From positions 1 to 39,457 of the forward strand of contig JAWQRO010000417.1 of the NCBI GenBank assembly GCA_033557835.1: 39,457 bases of DNA. Reading direction: 5' to 3'. The first letter of the stretch is position 1. Every line of letters starts with the position of its first letter. The notes beneath the pieces are model-generated. The model ran no database searches and was not told where the DNA came from. It was given only the letters and a program-made list of their open reading frames with translations. Of this stretch, positions 22,741-33,877 are shown piece by piece. A program made the position numbers and the translations under genes. Origin of the DNA: Helochares maculicollis (taxonomy: Eukaryota > Arthropoda > Insecta > Coleoptera > Hydrophilidae).

Positions 22741-23440
22741 TGAGGAAAATGATCATAGTTTCATTTTAATATCAATAAGGATTTTGATAATATTTCGATT
22801 TTATGTACTTATGTTTGATTAAATTAAAAAATTGTAAAATCTGTTTTTCCATTATCAATAAGTTAAGTACTCAAATATATTATTTTTAAATAAATATTCC
22901 TATAATCCATATTTAGAATTTAATATTAATAATAAATTTAAATAGTTCATAATTTGTTTGCAGTGAATATGGAGACTATATACGCTATATACTGCGTATA
23001 GATCCCACGAGAGCGAGCCACTAAATAATAACCATAACCTATAAAAAATTCTAATACAGGTAATAAAACAATATGTATCATAAACATCTTATTTGCTCAG
23101 TATTATTATAGAACATAAAACCTAAGATATGAGAGGATACAAATAGCAGCGATTTGAGTGGACGAATTAACCAAAAAAAAATGTCGAATGTAATAATTAC
23201 GACATCCGTGAACTTGATAATAGTTACAGAGAATTTAAAATGGGTCATTGTAAGTTAAATAAGTTATAAATAATATGTAGCTATAATTGAGCAAATCAAA
23301 TAATTAATAATGGTATATTACATTTTACCAACAAATAATGCAATACTGACAATAAGCTCCAAGAACAGGTTTTAGATAATAGATTTCTCTCTAAAATAGT
23401 AAAACAGATAATAAATAATATCGACAAGTGACTTTTAACA
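22741..23440. other. Intergenic, mostly featureless
   Basis: AT-rich DNA. The only notable feature is a possible extra upstream exon-like block at 23181-23249 that starts at an ATG and ends at a consensus GTAAGT donor. It would have to join a block containing a TGA (23429-23431), so I do not include it in a gene model. Confidence 0.4.
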
Positions 23441-24158
23441 ATGGTAGATGAACTGTTGGCAGTTTCAAGAAGTGAAAGATATAATACATTTCCACCAACT
23501 GTTGTAGGTTTAATTATTTTATTTACACCATTTCATAAAATATATATTTGGCATTCAATTATTTCAAGTAAAGTAAATTTAAAAGATTGATTAAATTTAA
23601 AATTTCAGGAAACTCCATCTAGAACTATAACTGATGGCTGTCCTGAATACTTAAAAGCTGTAAAGAAATTATGGATGCTAAAGGTACAATTATTGCATAG
23701 CGGTATTAGATGTAAAATTAATAATGTGGGAAATTAAATTTTTGGCAGTATCAGTACTTATGGTATGATGAGAGGTTAATTTACTATATTTATCTAAAAT
23801 TTAATCATATCATATATGGAGTATACATTCAATAAATAATAAAGCAAACGACGCACCTATAACACGTACAACTTTCTACAATATAAAACATTTGCTATAC
23901 CAAAACATTTCATTCTTTTGTGTTTTTCAGAAGGATAATTAGGGCAATGGAAACAGGGAAAATATGTTGAATCATCCAAACAACATAGAATTTTATGTAG
24001 CTCTCCAGTTTTTTGCAAGATCAATTTTTGATAATGTTGATAATTTTGTTCTCGTTAAACTTATTGGCTGCTTTAATATAAATAGCATGAATAGATGCTT
24101 GAAAATGATAATAGGCAGGAGATATTTTATTATTCACCTTAAAAGATCCCACCTATGA
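23441..24158 (+). CDS. Candidate three-exon small gene or pseudogene, function unknown
   Basis: I do not recognise this protein. An ATG at 23441 in a good insect start context (AACAATGG) opens a 21-codon block ending at a GTAGGT donor (23504). A second block, 23609-23683, follows a TTTCAG acceptor and ends at a GTAC donor; it encodes 25 residues including DGCPEYLKAVKKLW. A third, 23943-24158, follows TTAG and runs 71 codons to a stop. All three joins keep phase 0, giving about 117 residues. The middle block has the most protein-like composition; the last is AT-driven (Ile, Asn, Phe) and could be chance. An alternative without the second intron stops at 23737. Confidence 0.2.
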
Positions 24159-25254
24159 TATGGATTCTTTAAGCAAAAGTAGCTCCGTGAATTGAAAATT
24201 AATAAGCCAGTATCCACCACTTTTGATACAGGATCTGAAAAAATATTTTTCCTTGATGCCATAATTTTAAAACTTTATTAAAAAGGCTTTTGCTAATACC
24301 TCCAACATCCAATAATCTCAGAAAAATTCAGCACAAACTGTTGATCAATTTAGGAGAGTGAAATATTATTATATGAGCTACGCAATGATTATTAAGTATA
24401 TTTGTCGATATGAAGCTGGAAGCTATTTTTTATGAGAGCTCTTCTATTTACAAAACCGAAAAAGTATATAGAAATAAAAATTTTAAATTCTTTACAAATT
24501 AAGACATCTTCGTGTGGTCATTTTGCTTATTTTGTGTTTAGCATAATTTTATAAGTGTAAATTTAAAAATAATGTATAATAGGTAGCCTGAATATTATAG
24601 TATTATTCCTACTTGTGAAATAAGCCATTTCTATTCAATCACTTCTTATCAAGAAAATCACTTATCGTACAATGTTAACACTTTTCGGTCAATGTATTGA
24701 CGGACAAAGGCGCTGCTATCTAGTAACCCAGTACATTCATAAAAGCTGATCAATGGAATTTAATCAATAAGAGTCGCCGATCAGACATGTGATAAAACCT
24801 GAATAGCTCCAAAGCACTGAGGAGGTCAAGTCAACGCCACCGCTCTGTAATAGCGCTGGTAGTAAATTGCCCGATATTTTTAAACCGTTTAATGTGTGCC
24901 AAATCAACGAAAACAAAAAGCGTTTCATCAACCATCCTCTTTGACACAAATTTCCCTACTAACTATTACGTAAATTATTCTTGCCTACGAAAATAGATCG
25001 TTTAAAAATAGAATGGCGCTAAAGCACTTGAAATTTCTGCAAAACTTCAAATGCAGCACTTGCGCATCCACCAAACTCTTCATATACTTCTCATTCGCAA
25101 ACTAGTAGTAGACAATCGGAGATCTGATGATAACTATAGATGAATCAGATTCCACCGGAATTTCGTGTGGTTTGTAAAATTACCTTCCCAAATTCACAAC
25201 GTTAATCGCGACCGCAAAGCAGCAATTCGTTTGAAATTACCGGGTTCGGAGCAG
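24159..25254. other. Intergenic upstream of the Ras gene
   Basis: No coding sequence is recognisable. In Drosophila the Ras64B promoter is shared with a divergent gene, Rop. I looked for a minus-strand first exon of a Sec1/Munc18 protein here and saw none. G+C rises from about 25140 toward the Ras start, as expected near a promoter. Confidence 0.4.
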
Positions 25255-25260
25255 TCAGTC
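25255..25260 (+). promoter_or_regulatory. Candidate initiator (Inr) for the Ras gene
   Basis: TCAGTC matches the arthropod initiator consensus TCAGTY and lies 200 bp upstream of the Ras start codon, in the G+C-richer leader. No TATA box stands about 30 bp upstream. The motif is short enough to occur by chance. Confidence 0.22.
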
Positions 25261-25454
25261 ATAGCTGGCTGTCTGTGTTATTCATCGACAAGCTTACCAA
25301 TCTCGCGGACGGACTTCATACTAGTTTATCTTATGGAAGATTTAGTTCAGGTTTTTACCCTTTTAACTTGAGTTTTTCTTGATCTATATTTATTTAAACT
25401 ATTTTTAAACGTAGTTGAATAAGGTCGGTATTAGTTTTCTGACTATTTGTCACT

Positions 25455-27443
25455 ATGTCAAAGCCAGGAGATAGGCAAAATTATTCCCAAAGTTACAAGT
25501 TGGTTATTGTCGGAGGCGGTGGTGTCGGAAAATCTGCTATAACTTTGCAATTTATACAGGTAAGTCTGTGTATTTTTAGTTTGTTTTTCTCACCAAGATA
25601 CCAAATAATCTTTATTTTATCATTGCACAACTCCCAAAGCTCAGGAAAAATTCTTATCGCCCCAGAATGTTAACGGCCTTTATATGGAAGTGAAAATGTT
25701 TATAACCTTGTTAGTCCTACACATTTTAATTGAATAATGCACAAAATTAATAAGCGAATAGATGAGTCCAGCTGCTCCTAAACTTTCTTTGTTGGACCAT
25801 TAAAACCTCTTGCAACCCAATTATATGCTAATTTAGAAGCAATTTTTTAAACGTAATTCTAGAGGTACTTACGCCAACTCGATTTTGATTAAACTTTAAT
25901 ATTTTATTGATGTAAATTACTTTTTAGGAAACTCGCCTCTTCGCTTTAAATAAACAAAACATTCTGCTTTCTGATGTCATTGATAAAAACCTGTCAATTT
26001 GGTGTAATCAGCTATTTTAAGACATTGCTCAAATTGCGCTTTCCACAGACATCTGCATAGTCAATGCCGTCCTGGAGAACCCCATTATTTGTTTATTTCT
26101 TTATTAAAAGTAGGCTTGGGTTTTGAATTTGGTGGCCTGCCAAAACACAGCCCATTAAATGTCAAGCCTATCATTTCATGAAGTTACGTTTTTTAGACTC
26201 TGAATAATTTTTCGTTTTGATTTAAAAAATATGAAATATAAATACATATGTAACATTTGCTCATCAAATCTATAAAAATATCTGTAAAAAAACATTCCTT
26301 TATGAAAATGTATACAAATTCTTAGGGTATTTATAGTAAATTTCTTTAAATTTATCATATCACAATTTTTTATTAAAACAGATTTAAGTGGACATAATTG
26401 GTAGTTTCAACTATATTCAGCAAGTTTTCTTTCCTACATTTGCTACCACACTCAGTATTCGGGTTGAATTTTTACCTATATCCTATATGATGTATACTAC
26501 ATGTTAGGGCATTTTGATCACATACACAAATGAATGTACTAATTTTTTACAGAGTTATTTTGTAACTGACTACGATCCAACGATAGAAGATTCCTATACG
26601 AAGCAATGTGTCATCGACGATATTCCAGCAAAACTAGACAGTAAGTATAAATAGAATTTGTCAATGTACAACTCAAAACTATTTTGGAAATGAGAGATTT
26701 TTTGAGTAACAGTTTTTAAGGCTTCTGAAAATAAGAATGCTTATTGAAATTTGTTTTGAATTATGAATAGAGGTAATGTAATCTTTTTTACAGTTTTGGA
26801 TACGGCGGGTCAAGAAGAATTCAGTGCGATGCGAGAGCAGTACATGAGATCGGGTGAAGGTTTCTTACTAGTCTTTTCTGTGACAGAAAGGGCCAGCTTT
26901 GACGAAATGTACAAATTCCATAGGCAAATCTTGCGAGTGAAAGACCGAGATGAATTTCCAATGTTGATGGTTGGAAATAAGGTAAACTTGTGGCATTTTA
27001 CAAAACTTGCATTACAAATATCAGGCCAAAATAATTGCCTCTTTGTGCATTCTACACCATTGCTCCTCTCCAGATTCATTTAGTTTTCCATCAACAACTT
27101 TTCTCCTGTTTTTTAACTGTTTTGTTTTTTGATATTTGATTTCATTTCTAAGAAAGCAAAATAATATATTGCACTTAGCAAAGTGTTAATTCATACAAAA
27201 TTTTGTTTTCATTCTATAAAGGTTGATTTAGAGGGTCAGCGAGCAGTTTGGAGTGAGGAGGCGCAATCCCTAGCACGTTCTCTGAAAATTCCATATATCG
27301 AATGTAGTGCCAAAATGAGAATGAACGTAGACAACGCATTCTATGAACTTGTAAGAGTGGTAAGGAAATTCCAATTGTCGGAACGACCCCCAATGAAAAC
27401 GAACAGTAGCAAGAAAAATAAGAAGAAATGTTGTGTGCTTTAA
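25455..27443 (+). CDS. Ras64B: Ras-like small GTPase, R-Ras/TC21 group (Ras64B/Ras2 type)
   Basis: A membrane-anchored GTP/GDP switch in growth-factor and adhesion signalling. Four exons: 25455-25559, 26553-26640, 26794-26981 and 27222-27443, all with GT-AG introns of 993, 153 and 240 bp, giving 200 residues. Visible motifs are the P-loop GGGGVGKS (20-27), the effector loop with Thr45 in YDPTIEDSY, DTAGQE with Gln71 (equivalent to Gln61 of H-Ras), NKVD (126-129) and SAK (156-158). The N-terminal extension, GGGGVGKS and SYFVTDYDPTIEDSYTKQC-type switch I mark the R-Ras/TC21 branch. A lysine-rich tail precedes the CAAX box CCVL (197-200); a final Leu favours geranylgeranyl over farnesyl. Intron 3 splits the NKVD motif between Lys127 and Val128. 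All catalytic residues are intact. It is convergent with MAT1 downstream. Confidence 0.96.
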
Positions 27444-30400
27444 TGCTACAGTTGTTAAATATAAACCTCATCATTCGACTTACATATACATCACTTGCAT
27501 CAAAAATTTTACATTATTAGTTTTCATTTTTAATGCGAAAATCTACTATGGAGTAATATATATGTTTATTTCGTGAGCTTTGGAAAGCAAAAAACTTTAA
27601 ATGGTGTTGCATTCGCATAAAATGCACAGTAAGCAACTTTTCTTTTAATTCTTATAAAAATCTACATGAAAATGCAAGGTTTCTTTATTATTTCTCATAA
27701 ATATTACCGGAAAAATGTATTTATAAAATTTTATAATTATGACAATTAAATTATTGAAACAATAAATAATACACTAGACTCTTTCTAACAGCCTCAAAAA
27801 CCATGCAGTTTGTTCAAATCAAAACTATCAACACACAATGTCTGTATGCTTTTTAAAGTTGTTGGCAATAATCTAATAAATACAGTTTTTTGCGGAAATT
27901 TTAATCATTCATGCAATATTATTGTCTCAATAGTTTTTATTATTGGTACAAAAATTGTGTTAACACAAACATTCTAATTATTCATACAATAAATTTTAAA
28001 TCTATAGAGATTATTATACCTACATTACTGATATTACTTTTATAAAATTAATGCCATAGTTATCAAATATTGGATTTGTGACAAGAGGAACCATTTTCAA
28101 ATTTTCTAAACTGCAACATAAAAAAAAACTAAAACAGTTGAATGAAAATTATTTTATGTATATATGTGTACGTATTAAACATAGAGTGAAGAAACACCAA
28201 TTTTATTTTTATAAATATAAATTACCTATATTTTTCTATGCTTCTTCATATTGTGTTGAATTGTGATGCATTTTTTAGTCGGGCTGGTTTACGATTAAAA
28301 GATGCGTCCCTTATTTTTGATATATAGTCTATATCTATTGTATTTAAAACAAAATAAAAAAGGACTTTGATATTCATTGAAGCTTGTGTCTTAAGTTGAT
28401 TTGTTTCAAAAGTATAAAATGAATTGTCATTTCTATACTTTTGAAATTTCTTTTTGACTCATACTTGTACACTGCCGGGTTTTTAAACCAAGAAAAACCC
28501 CTCGTAGTTTGATGTAGAGGTTACTTAATGTCAATTATAATGTACTAACGAATAATCAAAACTTAACCACTGGAAAACATCTTAGAAATATTACTAATCA
28601 ATCATCAAATGCGTTAGACTTGTATACACTGACATACAACACCAATATACCTATTGAAATCAAATTGTTTAATGAAAGAAATTCTAAATATTTTTTGAAC
28701 AATTTTCTTAATCCTATACAAACCGAGGCTATATCAATAACTACTGGTTGCGTTACATTTTTAAAATATCTAGTGCATTCTTCAAAAGGGGGCTGTATTT
28801 AAATTTCCAAGATACGTGTTCCATTTCAGTTACACAACTATATATGTATATATACTGTAGCCCCTGAATAAAGCAAATTTTGAAATATGAAAAATGAAGT
28901 ATGCAAATTTCAATAAATAATGCCATAATTTCTTTGAAATTAAAACAAAATCTTATGAGCCTCCACTATTTTAAAGACTAATGTGGCGCACAATATTTTA
29001 AATGAGGAAAACGTTTTAAAACATTCTCTAACATTATTATACTAAAAACTAAAACAAATACTTGCATCAAGTGCGCTCTAATATTTATGCAAGCTTTAAA
29101 CACTCAGAATTGATCGAATCAATGTTCTTCAGAAACCACTTTGAACTGTTATAACATTAACTAAAAAAACTACTTTCTAAATCTATTAAATTTAGATTAT
29201 TTTAGTGTAGTGACGAAATGAAAATGTTATCAACGACTTGTTGTATTGTTAAATTATTTACTAATATCAAAGTAACTAAAATGTAAAGTTTAAATTATTA
29301 TTATATTGTAGTACTGGCAGCTCTAATTCAATTTTTGAAAAAACGAATCTAATAAAAATGACCAAATTATTAAAACGGTTTAATTTCTAGAATCATTATA
29401 ATATATTTTTCGACCTAACAATGAAAATATAAGAAATACAGATTAAGTTGAAAATTGACATATATGTGTTGAGAAATAAAAACATCCAATGCATCACTTT
29501 AATGATATAATTGAGACTATTTTTGTATATAGTAGTATTGTATTCGATATCAACGACTGATTTGTGGGGTAGACAAGTTATCATAGAGTGTATGAATTTT
29601 TATTTAAAACCATATCAAAAAAATATTTAGCAAAATTAAAGAACAGATATCATTTACTTCAATTTTTATCCAAATAGTATAAGTAAATGAAATATCTAAT
29701 TATCAAATAATGTCTTAATGACAAAATAGTGTATTTAGTTGAAACATTACTTACTTTAAATAAATAAAAATTGAATCATATTAAGTGGGCATCAATAAAC
29801 AGTAATATATTATATGGATTCTGCTGTACATAAATTACTTTACATGTGAAAATTATTCAATGTTAATATTAATAAAAAAAATTCCTAAATAGGCGCTTTT
29901 TCGTGATATACATACCAATTTTTAAAATATTAATATTTAATAATCGATTTTACTATTTAAACGAAAAAAGCTATTAACTAATTTGATGTATGTAATTGTT
30001 ATTATGTCTAATTGAAATGTGTTTTAGCTTTAAAAAAATATTTTAATAATGTGCTGGTGCTATTTTAGCATTATTAAATAAAATTTAGTACAAGGAATAA
30101 AACTATTATAAATTGCTATATATATTAAAAATTATTTTACAATATTGTGTTCAATTTTTAAAAACTGATTAATCTTATTAATCACATTGAAAATAATTAA
30201 TAAATGTTTCATGTAAATTTACTTTTTTTACGCTATGTTTTTACCTTGATGTGCATTTGTACACAGTTATTCCCTTCCTTGTAAATCGCTGTTATATACA
30301 AATACTCTGTGTATCAATTTTCCTCAAGTAATCTACATGTAGTGGCAAATTTTCCCAGAGTGTCAAATATAGACGAAATTTAGTTGAGCAATTTAACTCG

Positions 30401-31395
30401 CATCAATTTCAGATGCTTTATTCGTGCTATATAAATACTTCTCATTTGTTATTTAGTCATCCCAGCTGATATTTTGTATGTTCAGATTATGATGGATTCT
30501 AATTGTTTTGTAATGTTTTCTGTTTAAAATTCCATGTATTAAAGAAGCAAAGGGAGTATCTTACAACATAGCAGTGTTGCTCTGAGAATTACTTTAAAAT
30601 TATGATTGCAAACATTTTTGAGTTTAGTGAATGTATTTCTTGTTAACTCTTAATTTCCATTCTATGTTATTTTTAATTACACTTCCTGGATATGCGATCC
30701 TGTCGAATCATTCTAATTAAGGATTGTAGATTGAAATTGGTGTGTTTAGTTGTTCCTTCTTTGGTAGTACCATATGCTTACTCATGTTTTTTAAGTTTAA
30801 GCCATACTATTCCCAAGAGTCAACAATTTGTGTAGCAAGTACAGAAGTACTATTCATTAAAATGCCTGTATTGTCTGCATAAAGTAACATATTTAACATT
30901 ATTGGCGTTGATGCTCTCAATTCCATCTAGTCACTATAAATATTTTTTTCAGGCTAAAAATATATTAATAATCATGATTAGCCTGGCTGGTTTCAACCAC
31001 CAGTGGAAAGAAAAATGGGAACAGTGGTACAAATTCTTTTTGAATTTAAATTGGATGTTAAAATTGGTACTTTGTAAGTCGGCAGTTTGATGACTTTTTT
31101 TATCTTAGCAGGATTTAAAATGCAAACATTTGATATTAAAAATAATACGGGAATGTAATAAATGTTTACATTTTGGGAATTTTGCCAAAATTCATCTCAA
31201 TATTAAAGATGAGAGACAAATGGTTTAATACAAGCCCAAACCTATGTAAGACAAACAATCAATTTAAAAATATAAATCGTTTACTTTGTACTACAACACC
31301 TACAATACAAAATAACTTAATAAAAATTAATTACTATATGTATATTCTGCTCAATAGCTAATCAAGTATTTTTCACCTATAAATTACAAGACGTA
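27444..31395. other. Ras 3' region and intergenic DNA
   Basis: Very AT-rich, between the converging 3' ends of the Ras and MAT1 genes. It probably includes both trailers. No open frame longer than 62 codons occurs, and none resembles a known protein. Confidence 0.6.
27761..27766 (+). terminator. Candidate polyadenylation signal for the Ras gene
   Basis: AATAAA lies 318 bp after the Ras stop codon. Other AATAAA-like motifs occur further on in this AT-rich region (for example near 27877), so the true cleavage site cannot be decided from sequence. Confidence 0.35.
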
Positions 31396-32337
31396 TTAAG
31401 TAACTGTTCGTTTAACATGGTAAAGGCCTGCAAATGCTTCTTGAAGAGCCCTCATACAAGCAATATTGTTCCTAAATCCGCCAGCTCGTTCTTGTTCAGT
31501 TTCTTGTCTGACGTGATTTGTATAACCCTTTTTCACAACCTCTTCATCTAGAGGGGATCTTGGGCCATCAGTATTAAACGTGTTGCCCTTATAAACAAAT
31601 AACGGTCCATCATCAATAGGAACTGGTAAAAATGAGGTCTGGGAATTACGTCCAAATTGAATCCCTGTGGAAAATTGTGATATTTTAGGTGGTTGTTTTG
31701 CTTCTTCCTTCTCGGATTCTTTGGCGTTCTGTGCGAACGTTTCCATGATGTTCTTTGCGTTTGCATTGGAGAACATAAGCTCGTCAATGAGTGCTTCTTT
31801 TTCACGTATTTTTTTTCTCTTGGCTTCTGCCTCTTCTATTTTTATTTCAACTAGCCGTTTCTCCGACAATTGCTTCTCCATTTCTATCATTTCTTCCAGT
31901 TCATACTCCTCCCGACCCATTTTGCTCTTATTCTTCATTATAAATTCTCGATTGTCTCGCTTGTATTGTTCTATTCTCTTATTTGTGTTTACAATGTCTA
32001 TATTATTGGTTAAGTTATAAATGATCGTTTCCACCTCTTCTAGATAGTCGTTATATTCTGCTAAGGTGGCAAAGTCTTCTTCCTTTTTATTGTAGTCTTT
32101 TAAGACTCGTTTCCGAATATCCACTTCTTTTTCCACAGTTGCATCTTCGAATAGCTGAACGCGGAAATTGTTTCTACGCAATGGTATTCTGCATTCTGGG
32201 CAAGCACCAGAACCTTTTAAAAACAGGAGGTCTACACAGCTCTCGCATAGACCATGGCCACATACATTCACCATCATTTTTAACGATGGGTTTTGAAATT
32301 TAGATGTCTTGCATCTGGGGCATGTAAAGTCCTCCAT
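31396..32337 (-). CDS. Mat1: CDK-activating kinase assembly factor MAT1 (TFIIH/CAK subunit)
   Basis: MAT1 holds CDK7 and cyclin H together and tethers this kinase to TFIIH, so it serves both RNA polymerase II CTD phosphorylation and CDK activation in the nucleus. This uninterrupted frame encodes 313 residues, close to the 309 of the human protein. An N-terminal C3HC4 RING has ligands Cys6, Cys9, Cys26, His28, Cys31, Cys34, Cys46 and Cys49. The family signatures NPSLK, VNVCGH, NFRVQLFED and EVDIRK follow. Residues about 90-200 form the expected charged coiled coil. The C-terminal CDK7/cyclin H-binding part shows FSTGIQFG, then GYTNHVR and RALQEAFAGL. I chose the ATG at 32337 because the two codons before it include only a TTG. 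The gene has no intron. It diverges from the dynein gene 1.5 kb away. Confidence 0.96.
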   Translation of the reverse strand: MEDFTCPRCKTSKFQNPSLKMMVNVCGHGLCESCVDLLFLKGSGACPECRIPLRRNNFRVQLFEDATVEKEVDIRKRVLKDYNKKEEDFATLAEYNDYLEEVETIIYNLTNNIDIVNTNKRIEQYKRDNREFIMKNKSKMGREEYELEEMIEMEKQLSEKRLVEIKIEEAEAKRKKIREKEALIDELMFSNANAKNIMETFAQNAKESEKEEAKQPPKISQFSTGIQFGRNSQTSFLPVPIDDGPLFVYKGNTFNTDGPRSPLDEEVVKKGYTNHVRQETEQERAGGFRNNIACMRALQEAFAGLYHVKRTVT

Positions 32338-33877
32338 TTTCAAATATTATGTTTTTGATTTTATATACTATACAGTTAGATCTTTGAGCATACGTAACAG
32401 TTGAGGTTGCAGGATTAGAAGAGCTTCGTCTTTTAGGAACGTTAACTATTTAGTATGTAGTTGACCGGTGCCTAACATTCATGAGTGTACAGGTTAGAAT
32501 CAAAGTACACTTTAGAAGTTAGGTTAGGAAAGCAATGGAAAGCACCATGGTCTTAAATAGTCCCAGATATACATTACTTGGTTGTCTATTGCAATTAAGC
32601 ATTATTTATTACTATGATGTCCAAAATTCTTCTAGTTAAAATTTTCTAAATAAATATTTCTGCCTTTATGTTAATGTTCGTATTTGAATGAAGATTTAGA
32701 GTAGATCACATCCGAACAATTATTTTAATGCTTCCATTATAAATTCTAGGTAAAATAAAAATATAAATATTAATGTAAAATTACAGTACACAGGTTTTCC
32801 AGGACAAACACACTACATGAAATTTTTTTTATAGAAGTTACCGGAAAATCTTTTTATAAAACAAAAAACAGAAATTTAATGCACTTAAATTTAATGTAAA
32901 TTATTGCAAATGTATTTTTAAATGCTATGAAATTGCTGTTGCAAAAAGTGCTTAAAAATCATTTTGACAAAATACATATGAATTTTCGCCAAAAAATGTT
33001 TTCTTCAATTTATCATTTTCATTATAATAATATTTAGTTGAAGGCTACGCTTGACAAGAAATCTTTCAATTTCCTGCATGTTTTTAAATCATACAAATTA
33101 ATCAAATATTTTTTATTGCCTTGTTGCTCTTGCGCAAATATTAGATAAAGAATTTTTCTAGAAAGGTTTGCGTTTGTATTTTTAAAAATATTTCGACAAA
33201 TTGTTCATATATCTATCTATACAATTCTTAATGGCATTTTTTATCGAAGTTAATAACCATAAAAATAATTGAAAAGGTTATTTTTTCTAAACAAACAGTG
33301 TCTTACTTTAAACTTTAATCAGTTCTAAGCAGGGATAGTAAATGTACTAAAAGCTACAACAAAACATTTCCTTACCTTTCTAATGAAAATATAAAGATAA
33401 ATTGAAAACTTTAGCTTTATAACTCCCTTTTACTTTATATTTTAAAAGATCATCGGTAAATTTCTACTGCATTGGCAATTTGAAATTAAAAGTGATTACT
33501 TAATATTTAATTTTGAAATAAGCAATCTTTTCATTTAGTAGCATCTTTCCTTTTATTATTAATAAAAATGTTTAATATATGGTGTATATATTCTGGAAAG
33601 TTCCATTTATAAACGATTCTACTGATAAATGAATGCAGACATTCAAAAATTTTGAATTAAACATAGGGATATTTAATTTTTTACCATATATTTATTGCGC
33701 AAGAAAAGAAGATTGGTTGCGCTGTTCTCAGCATACATGTCAACGTCACCCAACTGTCATTCGCTGTTGTCTTTGCGAATGTTCTATCATAGATTGTTCA
33801 ATTTGAGAATTTTATTTTAAAATAGAATATTTTAAGTATAGTTAATCACCTTGTAGTTATAGTAATAGTTGTTAAGA
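32338..33877. other. Divergent intergenic region between MAT1 and dynein heavy chain
   Basis: This holds both 5' ends. The middle is AT-rich and featureless. G+C rises at about 33700-33790, roughly 100-170 bp before the dynein start, where its promoter is likely. No TATA box is evident at either end. No other coding sequence is seen. Confidence 0.5.

Noticed and set aside
24159..25440. Divergent Rop (Sec1/Munc18) gene sharing the Ras promoter, as in Drosophila
   Set aside because: No minus-strand exon resembling a Sec1/Munc18 N-terminus was seen. The 24764-24949 minus frame has no similarity to it.
32338..32343. Two-residue upstream extension of MAT1
   Set aside because: It would start at a TTG. 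The ATG at 32337 places the first RING cysteine where other MAT1 proteins have it.
33869..33877. Upstream start for the dynein heavy chain
   Set aside because: The codon at 33869 is TTG, not ATG. The first ATG is at 33878 and fits the family N-terminus.
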